From Pseudarthrobacter sulfonivorans (GTDB taxonomy: Bacteria > Actinomycetota > Actinomycetes > Actinomycetales > Micrococcaceae), in the NCBI RefSeq assembly GCF_001484605.1, contig NZ_CP013747.1, positions 4,960,001-5,024,000 of the forward strand: a stretch of 64,000 bases of DNA, read 5' to 3'. This document shows positions 56,684 to 64,000 of the stretch, piece after piece; the stretch's first letter is position 1, and each line of letters starts with the position of its first letter. The position numbers and the translations under genes were made by a program. The notes beneath the pieces were generated by a model, which ran no database searches, was not told where the DNA came from, and saw only the letters and a list, made by a program, of their open reading frames with translations.

Positions 56684-57632
56684 AGTCTCGCCGTTCCTGG
56701 GCTGTGCATGCCAGCCCCGACTCAGGAATCCGGTTCCACTACAGTGGTCGCACCCGTGTCAGGGACAGGATCCTGCGTCAAATTAGATGGAAAGGGACAC
56801 ACCAGTGTCCCGTCTCACTTAAAGTGACCCAGTATATGAGGCATTAGGCCGATCTGTCTCACTTTAGTTGGACCACCAGCCCCGGAATCCGCGGATTTCC
56901 GTGGATTCCGGATCATCCACACATGTTGCTGCGATTTGGGTCAACTAAAGTGACACAACCCAGCGGAATCCGTCTTACACAACGTGAGCCAAGCGCGAGA
57001 AATCAGGATCCGATGGTTAAACTCAACGTAGGTGTCAGTTTTCTCATCGAACCTGTCACCGTACGGATTAGGGGGCGCGCGACTCACTGATGTCAGTGCC
57101 GGGAGATTATCAGCCCCAATCACTGCGCAAGCCGGACAGTGTAGCGTTTGAGGCACCCCGGGCAGTTTTTGCGGGCGGGGGCTACAGGCCGCCCATGAGA
57201 TTGCACGTGAAGGTCGCGTTGTCCGTTTTGACCAAAACCCAGGTCGCGGTGCTCTGACCGGTGCGCGGCGCCGCCGCTTGGATGTCAGCGCCCCGGGGCT
57301 CTTCCCCGCAGGCTCAGTCCTTCTATGGGCCGCGTGCTTGGTGCCGGTTGTCGGACCGCAGTTGAAGTCACTACCGGCGAACTGGACCTTGGACTGGCAA
57401 ACGTTCCAGAGCTGCACTCCCACAGCGCTGCCCCGGCCGGCCACGAGGTCGGCACAGAGCGCCCAGAGTGCAGCCCATTTCCCCCGGTTTACTTCGCAAC
57501 TATCCGTGGTCCCCACGGAAGAGTCAACGCGTTGGATTCGGGCCATGGCATACCGCTGTCGTCCCGGTGAGGGATCGGTCATCGGGTAGGAGGTGAGCCC
57601 GGACCTTTCTCGAGCCGTGTCTCGCGGATGCG
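56684..57632. other. Interval with MITE-like element and gene debris
   Basis: Holds the inverted-repeat element 56855-56957. On the minus strand a fragment ending at 57182 reads STATWVLVKTDNATFTCNLM then GGL and stop, looking like the C-terminus of an unidentified secreted protein; upstream of 57315 the frame is lost. Confidence 0.4.
56855..56957. mobile_element. 103-bp MITE-like element
   Basis: Terminal inverted repeats of 20 bp, 17 of 20 matching: TGTCTCACTTTAGTTGGACC at the left, and TGTGTCACTTTAGTTGACCC as the complement of the right. An inner hairpin (CCGGAATCC...GGATTCCGG, 56882-56911) fills the middle. A third partial end, TCTCACTTAAAGTGA, lies at about 56814. This is either a MITE or the joined ends of a deleted insertion sequence. 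Confidence 0.6.
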
Positions 57633-57826
57633 CTAGCCGGTAGCGGCGCCCAAGTCCCGGTGAAAGCGCCGGTTGGCCCATTCGATCGCATCCTCAAGAA
57701 CGGACGTACCAGCGCGGAGTCCCGTGATGAGCTCGTACGTCTTGCAAATGCGGCGCGTTCCAGAAGCCCCTCATCATTCGTGACCCACGCACCGCGAGCA
57801 GCCAGTACAGTGTGGGTGGTCATCAT
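57633..57826 (-). pseudogene. C-terminal remnant of a nucleotidyltransferase-like protein
   Basis: MTTHTVLAARGAWVTNDEGL is followed, after a frame change near 57747, by KTYELITGLRAGTSVLEDAI and EWANRRFHRDLGAATG. The TTHTVLAARGxWVTNDEGLLxRA pattern recalls the C-terminal part of actinobacterial DUF4037/nucleotidyltransferase proteins. The N-terminal catalytic part is absent. Confidence 0.5.
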
Positions 57827-58316
57827 GGCGGATGTGGCAGGGGCCAGCCAGCTCCGTCAGCTTCCCGGCGTCGACGTCGGCAGCGCGCGTAGTGCAACGT
57901 GAGCTCCCGCCCGTCTACGCCGACGCCGCGAGGGCTTCTACCGCGTCGTGGAGACCTCCTACGAGAAACATTCCTTGGCGATCAGCTCGGCGCCCGCCCA
58001 CCCGGCACTCCGGGCGGCTGACCCTGTCCAAAAATACTTGCCGCCACCCGTCGAGCCGCCCGCAACCGTCTACCGCAACGTCGACGCCTGGGTCCGCGAA
58101 AGGCTTCCGACGCGAAACACGACGATCCGGAGTCATGGGCCACCACATCTGGTGCGACCAACCCTAGAGAACTCACACCTCCAAGCAAATGCCAATGCGG
58201 GGGCATACATGAATGAGGGACCTGCCATCTGGCAGGTCCCTCATCTGTTCGTCAGTCCCGATTGCTTAGCCCGGACACTAGCGCCATAGTGCGCTGCTAT
58301 CTAATCCGCTCTCGAA
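57827..58316. other. Interval without a supported gene
   Basis: Debris only, ending in the strong terminator at 58213-58244. Confidence 0.45.
58213..58244 (-). terminator. Terminator of the FG-GAP protein gene
   Basis: A perfect 14-bp stem (ATGAGGGACCTGCC) with a 4-nt loop, 73 bp past the stop of the FG-GAP gene. Confidence 0.75.
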
Positions 58317-59738
58317 TCAGTCCGCTAGAAGCCGAGGATGGGCGGCTGTTGTCCAGCCTCCGGCGTCGGGGTGAGCTCCGAAGTTGTCCAGACGGCCAGG
58401 CCTGACGACGAAGGTGGTGTTGGTATCGTACGTGGCCACGATCACGCCTTTTGAGCTGAATCCGACGATATCGGCCCGGTTATCACCGTTCACGTCGCAC
58501 AGAAGCCGGGGGTGTTCTTCAGTTGTCCAGCCTCCCGCGCTGGGGTCCGCCCCAAAGTTGTCCAAGCGCTGTGGTCTCAGGGTGAAAGTCCCGTCGGTAT
58601 GGCCGTTGGCCACCATCACGCCTTTTGAGCTGAATCCGACGATATCGGCCCGCTTATCACCGTTCACGTCGCCCAGAAGCCGGGGGTGTTTGGCTGTTGT
58701 CCAGCCTCCGGCATCGGGGTGAGCTCCGAAGTTGTCCAGACGGCCAGACACCTGGGTGAAAGTCCCGTTGGCATTGCCGGTAGCCACTATCACGCCTTTC
58801 GAGCTGAATCCGACGATATCGGCCCGGTTATCACCGTTCACGTCGCCCAGAAGCCGGGGGTGTTCTTCAGTTGTCCAGCCTCCCGCACTGGGGTCCGCCC
58901 CAAAGTTGTCCAGACGGCCAGACACCAGGGTGAAAGTCCCGTTGGCATTGCCGGTAGCCACCATCACGCCTTTTGAGCTGAATCCGACGATATCGGCCCG
59001 CTTATCACCGTTCACGTCGCCCAGAAGCCGGGGGTGTTTGGCTGTTGTCCAGCCTCCGGCATCGGGGTGAGCTCCGAAGTTGTCCAGACGGCCAGACACC
59101 TGGGTGAAAGTCCCGTTGGCATTGCCGGTAGCCACTATCACGCCTTTTGAGCTGAATCCGACGATATCGGCCCGGTTATCACCGTTCACATCGCCCAGAA
59201 GCCGGGGGTGTTCTTCAGTTGTCCAGCCTCCCGCACTGGGGTCCGCCCCAAAGTTGTCCAGACGGCCAGACACCAGGGTGAAAGTCCCGTTGGCATTGCC
59301 GGTAGCCACCATCACGCCTTTTGAGCTGAATCCGACGATATCGGCCCGCTTATCACCGTTCACGTCGCCCAGAAGCCGGGGGTGTTTGGCTGTTGTCCAG
59401 CCTCCGGCATCGGGGTGAGCTCCGAAGTTGTCCAGACGGCCAGACACCTGGGTGAAAGTCCCGTTGGCATTGCCGGTAGCCACTATCACGCCTTTTGAGC
59501 TGAATCCGACGATATCGGCCCGGTTATCACCGTTCACATCGGCGAATGCTGGAGCCCCAGAGAGGGAAAACGGAAGTAGAGAGGCCAGCGCTGGAACTAC
59601 CGATGTGAGGGCCAGCTTACGTTTCGCGGACCGCCTTAGGTGCTGTCTCTTGCCGGCTGCCAGCTGCGATTCGTGTCCGGTCTTGCAGGAAATTCGTTTT
59701 GGTGTAAACAATGTGATGCTCCTTTGCGAGGTGCCCAT
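58317..59738 (-). CDS. Secreted seven-repeat FG-GAP/VCBS propeller protein
   Basis: A 473-residue protein. A signal peptide follows a basic stretch: KLALTSVVPALASLLPFSLS, then GAPAFA and cleavage. The mature protein is nothing but seven 58-residue units (DVNGDxRADIVGFSSKGV...LDNFGA...AGGWTT...HPRLLG), ending in HPRLLAD. DxNGDxxAD is a calcium-binding loop, and seven units suggest a single propeller. Units alternate between two types (N/H-D and K/D-S), so the true period is 348 bp. The DNA is nearly identical between units. It resembles propeller lectins; ligand unknown. Cassette C lies directly upstream. Confidence 0.87.
   Translation of the reverse strand: MGTSQRSITLFTPKRISCKTGHESQLAAGKRQHLRRSAKRKLALTSVVPALASLLPFSLSGAPAFADVNGDNRADIVGFSSKGVIVATGNANGTFTQVSGRLDNFGAHPDAGGWTTAKHPRLLGDVNGDKRADIVGFSSKGVMVATGNANGTFTLVSGRLDNFGADPSAGGWTTEEHPRLLGDVNGDNRADIVGFSSKGVIVATGNANGTFTQVSGRLDNFGAHPDAGGWTTAKHPRLLGDVNGDKRADIVGFSSKGVMVATGNANGTFTLVSGRLDNFGADPSAGGWTTEEHPRLLGDVNGDNRADIVGFSSKGVIVATGNANGTFTQVSGRLDNFGAHPDAGGWTTAKHPRLLGDVNGDKRADIVGFSSKGVMVANGHTDGTFTLRPQRLDNFGADPSAGGWTTEEHPRLLCDVNGDNRADIVGFSSKGVIVATYDTNTTFVVRPGRLDNFGAHPDAGGWTTAAHPRLLAD
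58440..59540. repeat. Tandem repeat, 174-bp unit in a 348-bp pair period
   Basis: The DNA of 58680-59030, 59030-59380 and 59380-59540 is nearly identical at a 348-bp offset. The first and last coding units are the most diverged, the pattern left by recent unequal exchange. Confidence 0.88.
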
Positions 59739-59980
59739 CCGTTTTGGGTGGGCTTGTTGATCCTGAAGGCAGTCCGTTCAGGCTCGATGCGCCGGGATTA
59801 CGCGGCGAACAGTTCGTTCCCTCGAGCCAACTCGGTCCCTTGTTCCGCGGCTTCCAGAGAAGAGCAAGTAGTGACTGACGCTTCGGTCAACAGAGAATCT
59901 CAACGGCCGAAGGGAGGGCGTCTTCTGCAAATCAGGGTTTCCAGTCGTATGCCCGCCAGTTTTTCTCAGTCACGGGGGTG

Positions 59981-60283
59981 TCAATCAGAGCAGTCGGGCC
60001 AGATTTCCTGACCCCAGAGCTGAGGGTGACCATCAGTCAGTGTGGGCTGCCACGCGTCAATTGCCGCGGGTCCGGCGGGCTTCGCTTGTGCCAGAAGCCA
60101 TTCAACGTGGCGTCCTGCACGTTCAGGCATCGACAGACCCTTCCAGACATAGGTCCGGTCCTCAGAATTCCCCGAGGGGATCCACCATCCGGTTTCCGGG
60201 CAACGGACTCCTGTCGCCGCTTCAACCCGGGCACCGCCGCGTGATTTACCGTCGTGGATCCTGGATGTTCCTATTCGTTTCAT
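59981..60283 (-). CDS. Cassette ORF2, copy C (CPETGWW-motif small protein)
   Basis: A 100-residue protein from ATG 60283, ~85% identical to copy A over most of its length (MKRIGTSRIHDGKSRGG, RCPETGWWIPSGNSEDRTYV, MPERAGRHVEWLLAQAKPAG), ending WGQEIWPDCSD. GGAG is 8 nt upstream. In this copy the leader ORF1 frame runs without a stop into ORF2, so a longer fusion is also readable. The FG-GAP gene follows 240 bp downstream on the same strand. Confidence 0.7.
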   Translation of the reverse strand: MKRIGTSRIHDGKSRGGARVEAATGVRCPETGWWIPSGNSEDRTYVWKGLSMPERAGRHVEWLLAQAKPAGPAAIDAWQPTLTDGHPQLWGQEIWPDCSD

Positions 60284-60364
60284 GATCAGGATCTCCTCTG
60301 GATCGTTAAGTGCGGGCGGTGAGGCTTTTTGCATCAGTTGGGTGGCTTGGTGCGTTGGATGGTG

Positions 60365-60630
60365 TCCGAAGTTGATGCCGGATCCCGTCCCGTGTTTTGG
60401 CTCCGTGTATATTGCCAAGTTAGGTCTCGCGCCTTCAGGGAAGCTTCTGTCTTTCTTCAGGCCTTCTGCGGGCAGTCCACGGCGGGCGTCGTGCCAAGCT
60501 CAGGTTTCGCGGTACATCGTTCCGGAATTCGTGCGTTACCGGGCAAAAACCGATCGCCGTATAGGCGCAACCAACGGCGGCACGACCCGGATTTCTCACC
60601 CTGCGCGCACAGCCGCGTCCCTGGCGATCT
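60365..60630 (-). repeat. Cassette leader copy C (266 bp, matches 56418-56683)
   Basis: Matches copy B by eye throughout. It carries the ORF1 codons KKDRSFPEGARPNL and IYTEPKHGTGSGINFG. Confidence 0.85.
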
Positions 60631-61355
60631 TGTCTCCAGGACGACTTGGGCCAAGGCTGAGGTCGGGAGTATGCGATGGCGACTTCAGTGGAGGTTGCGA
60701 TCCCCGACTCTACGTCGGCGCTGCTGGCTGCCAGTAACTCATATTTCGACTCGCCGTTTCAGGGCTGTGCATGCCAGCCCCGACTCAGCGATCTCTCTTT
60801 CACATAAGATCCGGTGATTGGCGATCTTTGGAGAGGTGCTTAGCTAAGCATGATTTTGCCTTGCGTCTCCGGCTGTCCACGAGCTAGGGGATAGTCATGC
60901 AGTTCAGGATTCCCGGAACAATCGACGCCCTCGAACCCGACGCGATGTTAACGCTTTCGTTCAAAGGCCCACGCCTCACAACGGGTGGCGGTCATCTTCA
61001 TCGGAGCCAGAATCCGCTTTAGACATATTTGACGTTTCAACCAACTCCCTTAGCTCTGAACGTGAGTGAGAGCGCGTGAGCCGCTCCCCCTCCGAATAAT
61101 GAGTTCAGGCAATAGTTCAAGCCTCGGCCAATAGAAGAACCACATCCACACTCGACTGCCGGCACATCTGCTTAACCAGATCGCGGGACAGCTGAATATT
61201 CGCGCTTTTGGGGTCCATCTGTCGTGTGTTTGGGGGCCGGTAGGCAGGGCGCGCAGTAGCGGTCTTGGGTGCCGGTAGTGGCGAGTCTGGGGGCCACCCA
61301 GTTTAGGCTCCTTCCGTCGTGTGTATAGGGCGCACGGCGGAAGGAGTAATCATCA
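60631..61355. other. Interval between cassette C and second IS21
   Basis: No supported gene. The last ~150 bp hold the left end of the IS21 element, with repeated GGGGGCC and TGCCGGT motifs. Confidence 0.45.
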
Positions 61356-62918
61356 ATGGTACGGAAGATCAGAGCGAAGCTCGTGTTGCAGTTGCGCGCC
61401 GAGGGCCTGTCCGGTCGGGCGATCGCGGCATCGCAGGGAATGTCGCGGAAGAGCATCACGGCGGTGCTGGAGGCTGCCGATGCGGCCGGTGTGGTTTGGG
61501 ATGATATCGCCGACAGCACGGACCGCGAGGTGTATGCCCGGTTGTTCCCGGGGCGCGGTGAGCATCAAAGCGTGTTCGCGCAGCCGGACTGGGACCAGGT
61601 CCACAGGGAGATGGCCCGGGTGGGGGTGACGCTGAAGCTGCTGCATGGCGAGTACGCCGATTCATGCGCCGCGGCCGGTGAGCCTGTGATGGGCTATGAC
61701 CGGTTCTGCAGGACCTACCAGCGGCATGTGTTGGTAACGGGGGCGGCGTCGCGGGTCGGGCACAAGGCCGGGCAGACGGTGGAGGTCGACTGGTCGGGGC
61801 CGACGATGCAGTTGGCCGATCCGGTCACGGGCAAGGCCAGGACCGTGTATCTGTTCGTGGCATGCCTGCCTTTCAGTCGGTATGCGTTCGTCGAACCCGC
61901 CCTGGACATGAAGCAGGACACCTGGTTGCGGGCCCATGTGGCGATGTTCGAGGCCTTCTCGGGCTCGGTGCCGCGGATCGTGTCGGACAATCTGAAGACC
62001 GGTGTCATTAAGCATCCCCGCGAGGGCGAGGTCGTGCTTAATGACGCCTACCGCGAGATGGCGGCGCACTATTCGGCGGCGGTGCTGCCCGGACGTGTCA
62101 GGGCACCGAAGGATAAGGCCAGCGTGGAAAACACGGTCGCCCACGTGGCTACCTGGGTCATCGCCGGGCTGCGCCAGCGACAATTCACCTCGTTGCCGGA
62201 GCTCAGGGCCGCCATCATCGAGCGGGTGGCGGCCTACAATGCGGAGCCGTTTCAGAAGCGGCCCGGGTGCAGGGCCGGCGTGTTCGCAGCCGAGGAGCAG
62301 CCGCTGCTGACGGGGTTGCCGGCGGCGGCCTACGAGATCAGCAGGTGGGTATACGGGCGCCGGGTGGGCCGGAACGGGCACGTGGTCTGGGAGAGGAACT
62401 ACTACTCGGTGCCCTTTGCCAATATCGGCACCACGGTGGACCTGCGGATCACCGATCGGGTGATTCAGGCCTACCGGGGCACCGAACGGCTGACCAGCCA
62501 CCCGCTGCTGCCCGAGGGCGCGGCCAACGAGTACCGCACCAACGACGCCGACCTGCCCGCCGGCGAGAAGTACCGGCAGTGGGACCCGGCCCGGGTGCGG
62601 GAGTGGGCCGGACGGCTCGGCCCGGCAACGGTGACCGTGGTCAACCGGATCTTCGAGTCCGTCCCGGTCGACGAGCAGGGCCTGGACGCGGCACTGGCCG
62701 TGTTGCGGCTCTCCCGGCGTTATTCGGCTGAACGGATCGAGGCAGCCTGCCGGCTTGCGTTGGCAGGCCGCGTGCGGTCCCCGCGGTATGCGCATCTGCA
62801 GCCGATCCTGGCCACGGAGCAGGACAAAGCCGCCGGGCTCAGGCCACCACGGGATGAACCGGCCGAACACGGCGGATACGTGCGCGGCGCCGAATACTAC
62901 GCAGGTGGTGCCAAGTGA
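61356..62918 (+). CDS. istA: IS21 transposase IstA
   Basis: A 520-residue transposase. Helix-turn-helix AEGLSGRAIAASQGMSRKSI at about residues 14-33. DDE: VEVDWSGPTMQL, RIVSDNLKTGV and KDKASVENTVAHVATWV. The C-terminal beta-barrel (RNYYSVPFANIGTTVDLRI) is present. It overlaps istB by GTGA. Looks functional. Confidence 0.94.
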   Translation: MVRKIRAKLVLQLRAEGLSGRAIAASQGMSRKSITAVLEAADAAGVVWDDIADSTDREVYARLFPGRGEHQSVFAQPDWDQVHREMARVGVTLKLLHGEYADSCAAAGEPVMGYDRFCRTYQRHVLVTGAASRVGHKAGQTVEVDWSGPTMQLADPVTGKARTVYLFVACLPFSRYAFVEPALDMKQDTWLRAHVAMFEAFSGSVPRIVSDNLKTGVIKHPREGEVVLNDAYREMAAHYSAAVLPGRVRAPKDKASVENTVAHVATWVIAGLRQRQFTSLPELRAAIIERVAAYNAEPFQKRPGCRAGVFAAEEQPLLTGLPAAAYEISRWVYGRRVGRNGHVVWERNYYSVPFANIGTTVDLRITDRVIQAYRGTERLTSHPLLPEGAANEYRTNDADLPAGEKYRQWDPARVREWAGRLGPATVTVVNRIFESVPVDEQGLDAALAVLRLSRRYSAERIEAACRLALAGRVRSPRYAHLQPILATEQDKAAGLRPPRDEPAEHGGYVRGAEYYAGGAK

Positions 62919-63661
62919 GCGGGATCGATATCGAAACCAAGCGCAAGCTCCGTGAGATGGGTGCCGCCCCGATGCTGGAGGCGCTCGAGGCCCAGGACGA
63001 GACGCTCGTGCTCGGCATGGCCTTCGAGGAACGGCTCCGGCTGGTCGTCGACGAGGCCCACTCCGGGTTCAACCACGCCAAGGTCGAGGGACTGATCCGG
63101 CGGGCCGGGCTACGCTACCCAGGCGCAGACCTGCGCCGGCTCGACCTCGTGGACGAGCGTGGTCTGAACCGGAACGTGATCGCCCAGCTCGGCACGTGTT
63201 CGTTCATCGAACGGCAGCAGAACGTCGTGTTTCAGGGATTCACCGGATCCGGGAAGTCCTACCTGGGGTGCGCTCTGGCCAAGCAGGCCTGCCAGCACCG
63301 GATCCGGGCCCACTACGTCCGCATGCCCGACCTAGAGGAAGCCTGGGCGCTAGCGAAGGACAAGCCACAGGGACAAACCAAATTCCTGAACAAGTACGCG
63401 GCCTTCACCCTCCTCGTGATCGACGAATGGCTTCTCGACCACCCCGACGAGGGCATGCGCAGCATGCTACTGGAGCTGCTCGAGCGCCGCTACGACACAG
63501 CATCGACCGTGTTCTGCACCCAATACGCCAAGAAAGACTGGCACCAGCGGCTCGGCTCCGGGGTCCACGCCGATGCGATCATGGACCGCATCGTGCACAA
63601 CACCATCTGGGTCGATACCGGCAACCACAACATGCGTGAACACGCCACCATGAAGCAGTAA
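62915..63661 (+). CDS. istB: IS21 helper ATPase IstB
   Basis: A 248-residue AAA+ protein. P-loop FQGFTGSGKSYLGCALA, Walker B LLVIDEWLLDH, and the sensor STVFCTQYAKKDWHQRLG with MDRIVHN. The GTG start lies within the istA stop. Complete. Confidence 0.94.
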   Translation: MSGIDIETKRKLREMGAAPMLEALEAQDETLVLGMAFEERLRLVVDEAHSGFNHAKVEGLIRRAGLRYPGADLRRLDLVDERGLNRNVIAQLGTCSFIERQQNVVFQGFTGSGKSYLGCALAKQACQHRIRAHYVRMPDLEEAWALAKDKPQGQTKFLNKYAAFTLLVIDEWLLDHPDEGMRSMLLELLERRYDTASTVFCTQYAKKDWHQRLGSGVHADAIMDRIVHNTIWVDTGNHNMREHATMKQ

Positions 63662-64000
63662 AAAAACGTCGGTGGGAGCCGGCGGCCCCCACAACCTCGG
63701 CCGCTGGCCCCCACCGGCAATATCAATGGCCCCGAAAGGCAATATCGAGTGGCTTCCAAACCTTCAAATACTCAGACAGCCGCACGCTGCGGAGAACCTG
63801 TCAAAGGTCCCGGCCGGAAACTCGGCCAGAAGGAACCAGCGCTGACACCCAGCCGGCCCAAGCGCATCCCCGACCCTATATCGAAGTCAGTAGATGCTCC
63901 GTTGCCGAAATCAGCACAATCTTCAGCGCTGATGTCTCCTCGTGCTCCAGCAAGTAAAGGCGATATACAGGCATCGACGTCGCCAAGAATTGATTGGCCA
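63662..64000. other. IS21 right end and window edge
   Basis: Contains the IS right end to about 63750; the last 250 bp show no gene. Confidence 0.5.

Larger units (their letters stand above)
61200..63750 (+). mobile_element. IS21-family insertion sequence 2 (intact genes)
   Basis: Intact istA and istB. The left end near 61225-61305 and the inverted right end near 63670-63745 share TGCCGGT...GGGGGCC motifs, probably multiple transposase sites. Exact ends and target duplication not fixed. Different from the first IS21 in sequence. Confidence 0.75.

Noticed and set aside
58384..59760. Series of ~112-codon plus-strand repeats
   Set aside because: Antisense of the FG-GAP repeats.

Overview
The window is high-GC DNA from an actinobacterium, most likely an Arthrobacter-type member of the Micrococcaceae. 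The support for this is the mycothiol-dependent isomerase family, the mycobacterial-type biotin auxiliary gene bsaP, the BenC with a C-terminal regulator-like domain, IS21 and IS3 elements, and the actinobacterial codon style. No tRNA, rRNA, replication or conjugation gene is visible, so chromosome and plasmid cannot be told apart.

Positions 1-37100 form a metabolic block. (a) 284-6743 is a six-gene minus-strand aromatic catabolic operon. It encodes a VOC extradiol-type dioxygenase, a fumarylacetoacetate hydrolase family protein, an acyl-CoA synthetase, a DoxX protein, an FAD hydroxylase and a membrane protein. All five junctions are ATGA overlaps, and a divergent TetR gene (6874-7572) faces the operon across palindromic sites. 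(b) 7573-10710 is a worn accessory patch: a Doc-like toxin with an altered active site, its frameshifted antitoxin, and a broken Abi-like gene. (c) 11266-17116 is a biotin operon, bioB-bsaP-bioA-bioF-bioD-cytochrome P450, again with 4-nt overlaps throughout. (d) 17306-36322 is an aromatic supercluster: maleylpyruvate isomerase, benzaldehyde and benzyl alcohol dehydrogenases, an AraC regulator, an aromatic acid MFS transporter, a LysR regulator, a LuxR-type large ATPase regulator, benABCD, catA-catB-catC and benE. Together these convert benzyl alcohol to benzaldehyde, benzoate, catechol, cis,cis-muconate and muconolactone. A ~56-bp imperfect direct repeat (1-56 and 37097-37152) brackets this block.

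Positions 37100-64000 are a mosaic accessory region with two IS21 elements (one with a frameshifted istA), a heavily decayed IS3 element, and fragments of DUF1016/YhcG, LacI, a nucleotidyltransferase and a SARP/NB-ARC regulator. It also carries several intact secreted or beta-propeller proteins: an AMIN-like protein, a two-FnIII protein, a seven-repeat FG-GAP protein, and a 1397-residue TIR-nSTAND-ATPase-TM-WD40 protein with 14 WD repeats.

The most unusual pattern is a repeated cassette in this region. A conserved leader encodes a short peptide with a KKxRSF...YTEP core, and in three copies it is followed by a small CPETGWW-motif protein starting MKRIGTS. Leader copies lie near 41.6, 45.5, 50.7, 56.5 and 60.4 kb. 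On the minus strand four of them sit directly upstream of a different large, secreted or beta-rich gene: a tail-tube chimera, the FnIII protein, the TIR-WD40 protein and the FG-GAP protein. I do not recognise this as a described system. Frameshifts cluster in the accessory DNA, whereas the catabolic and biotin genes are intact.
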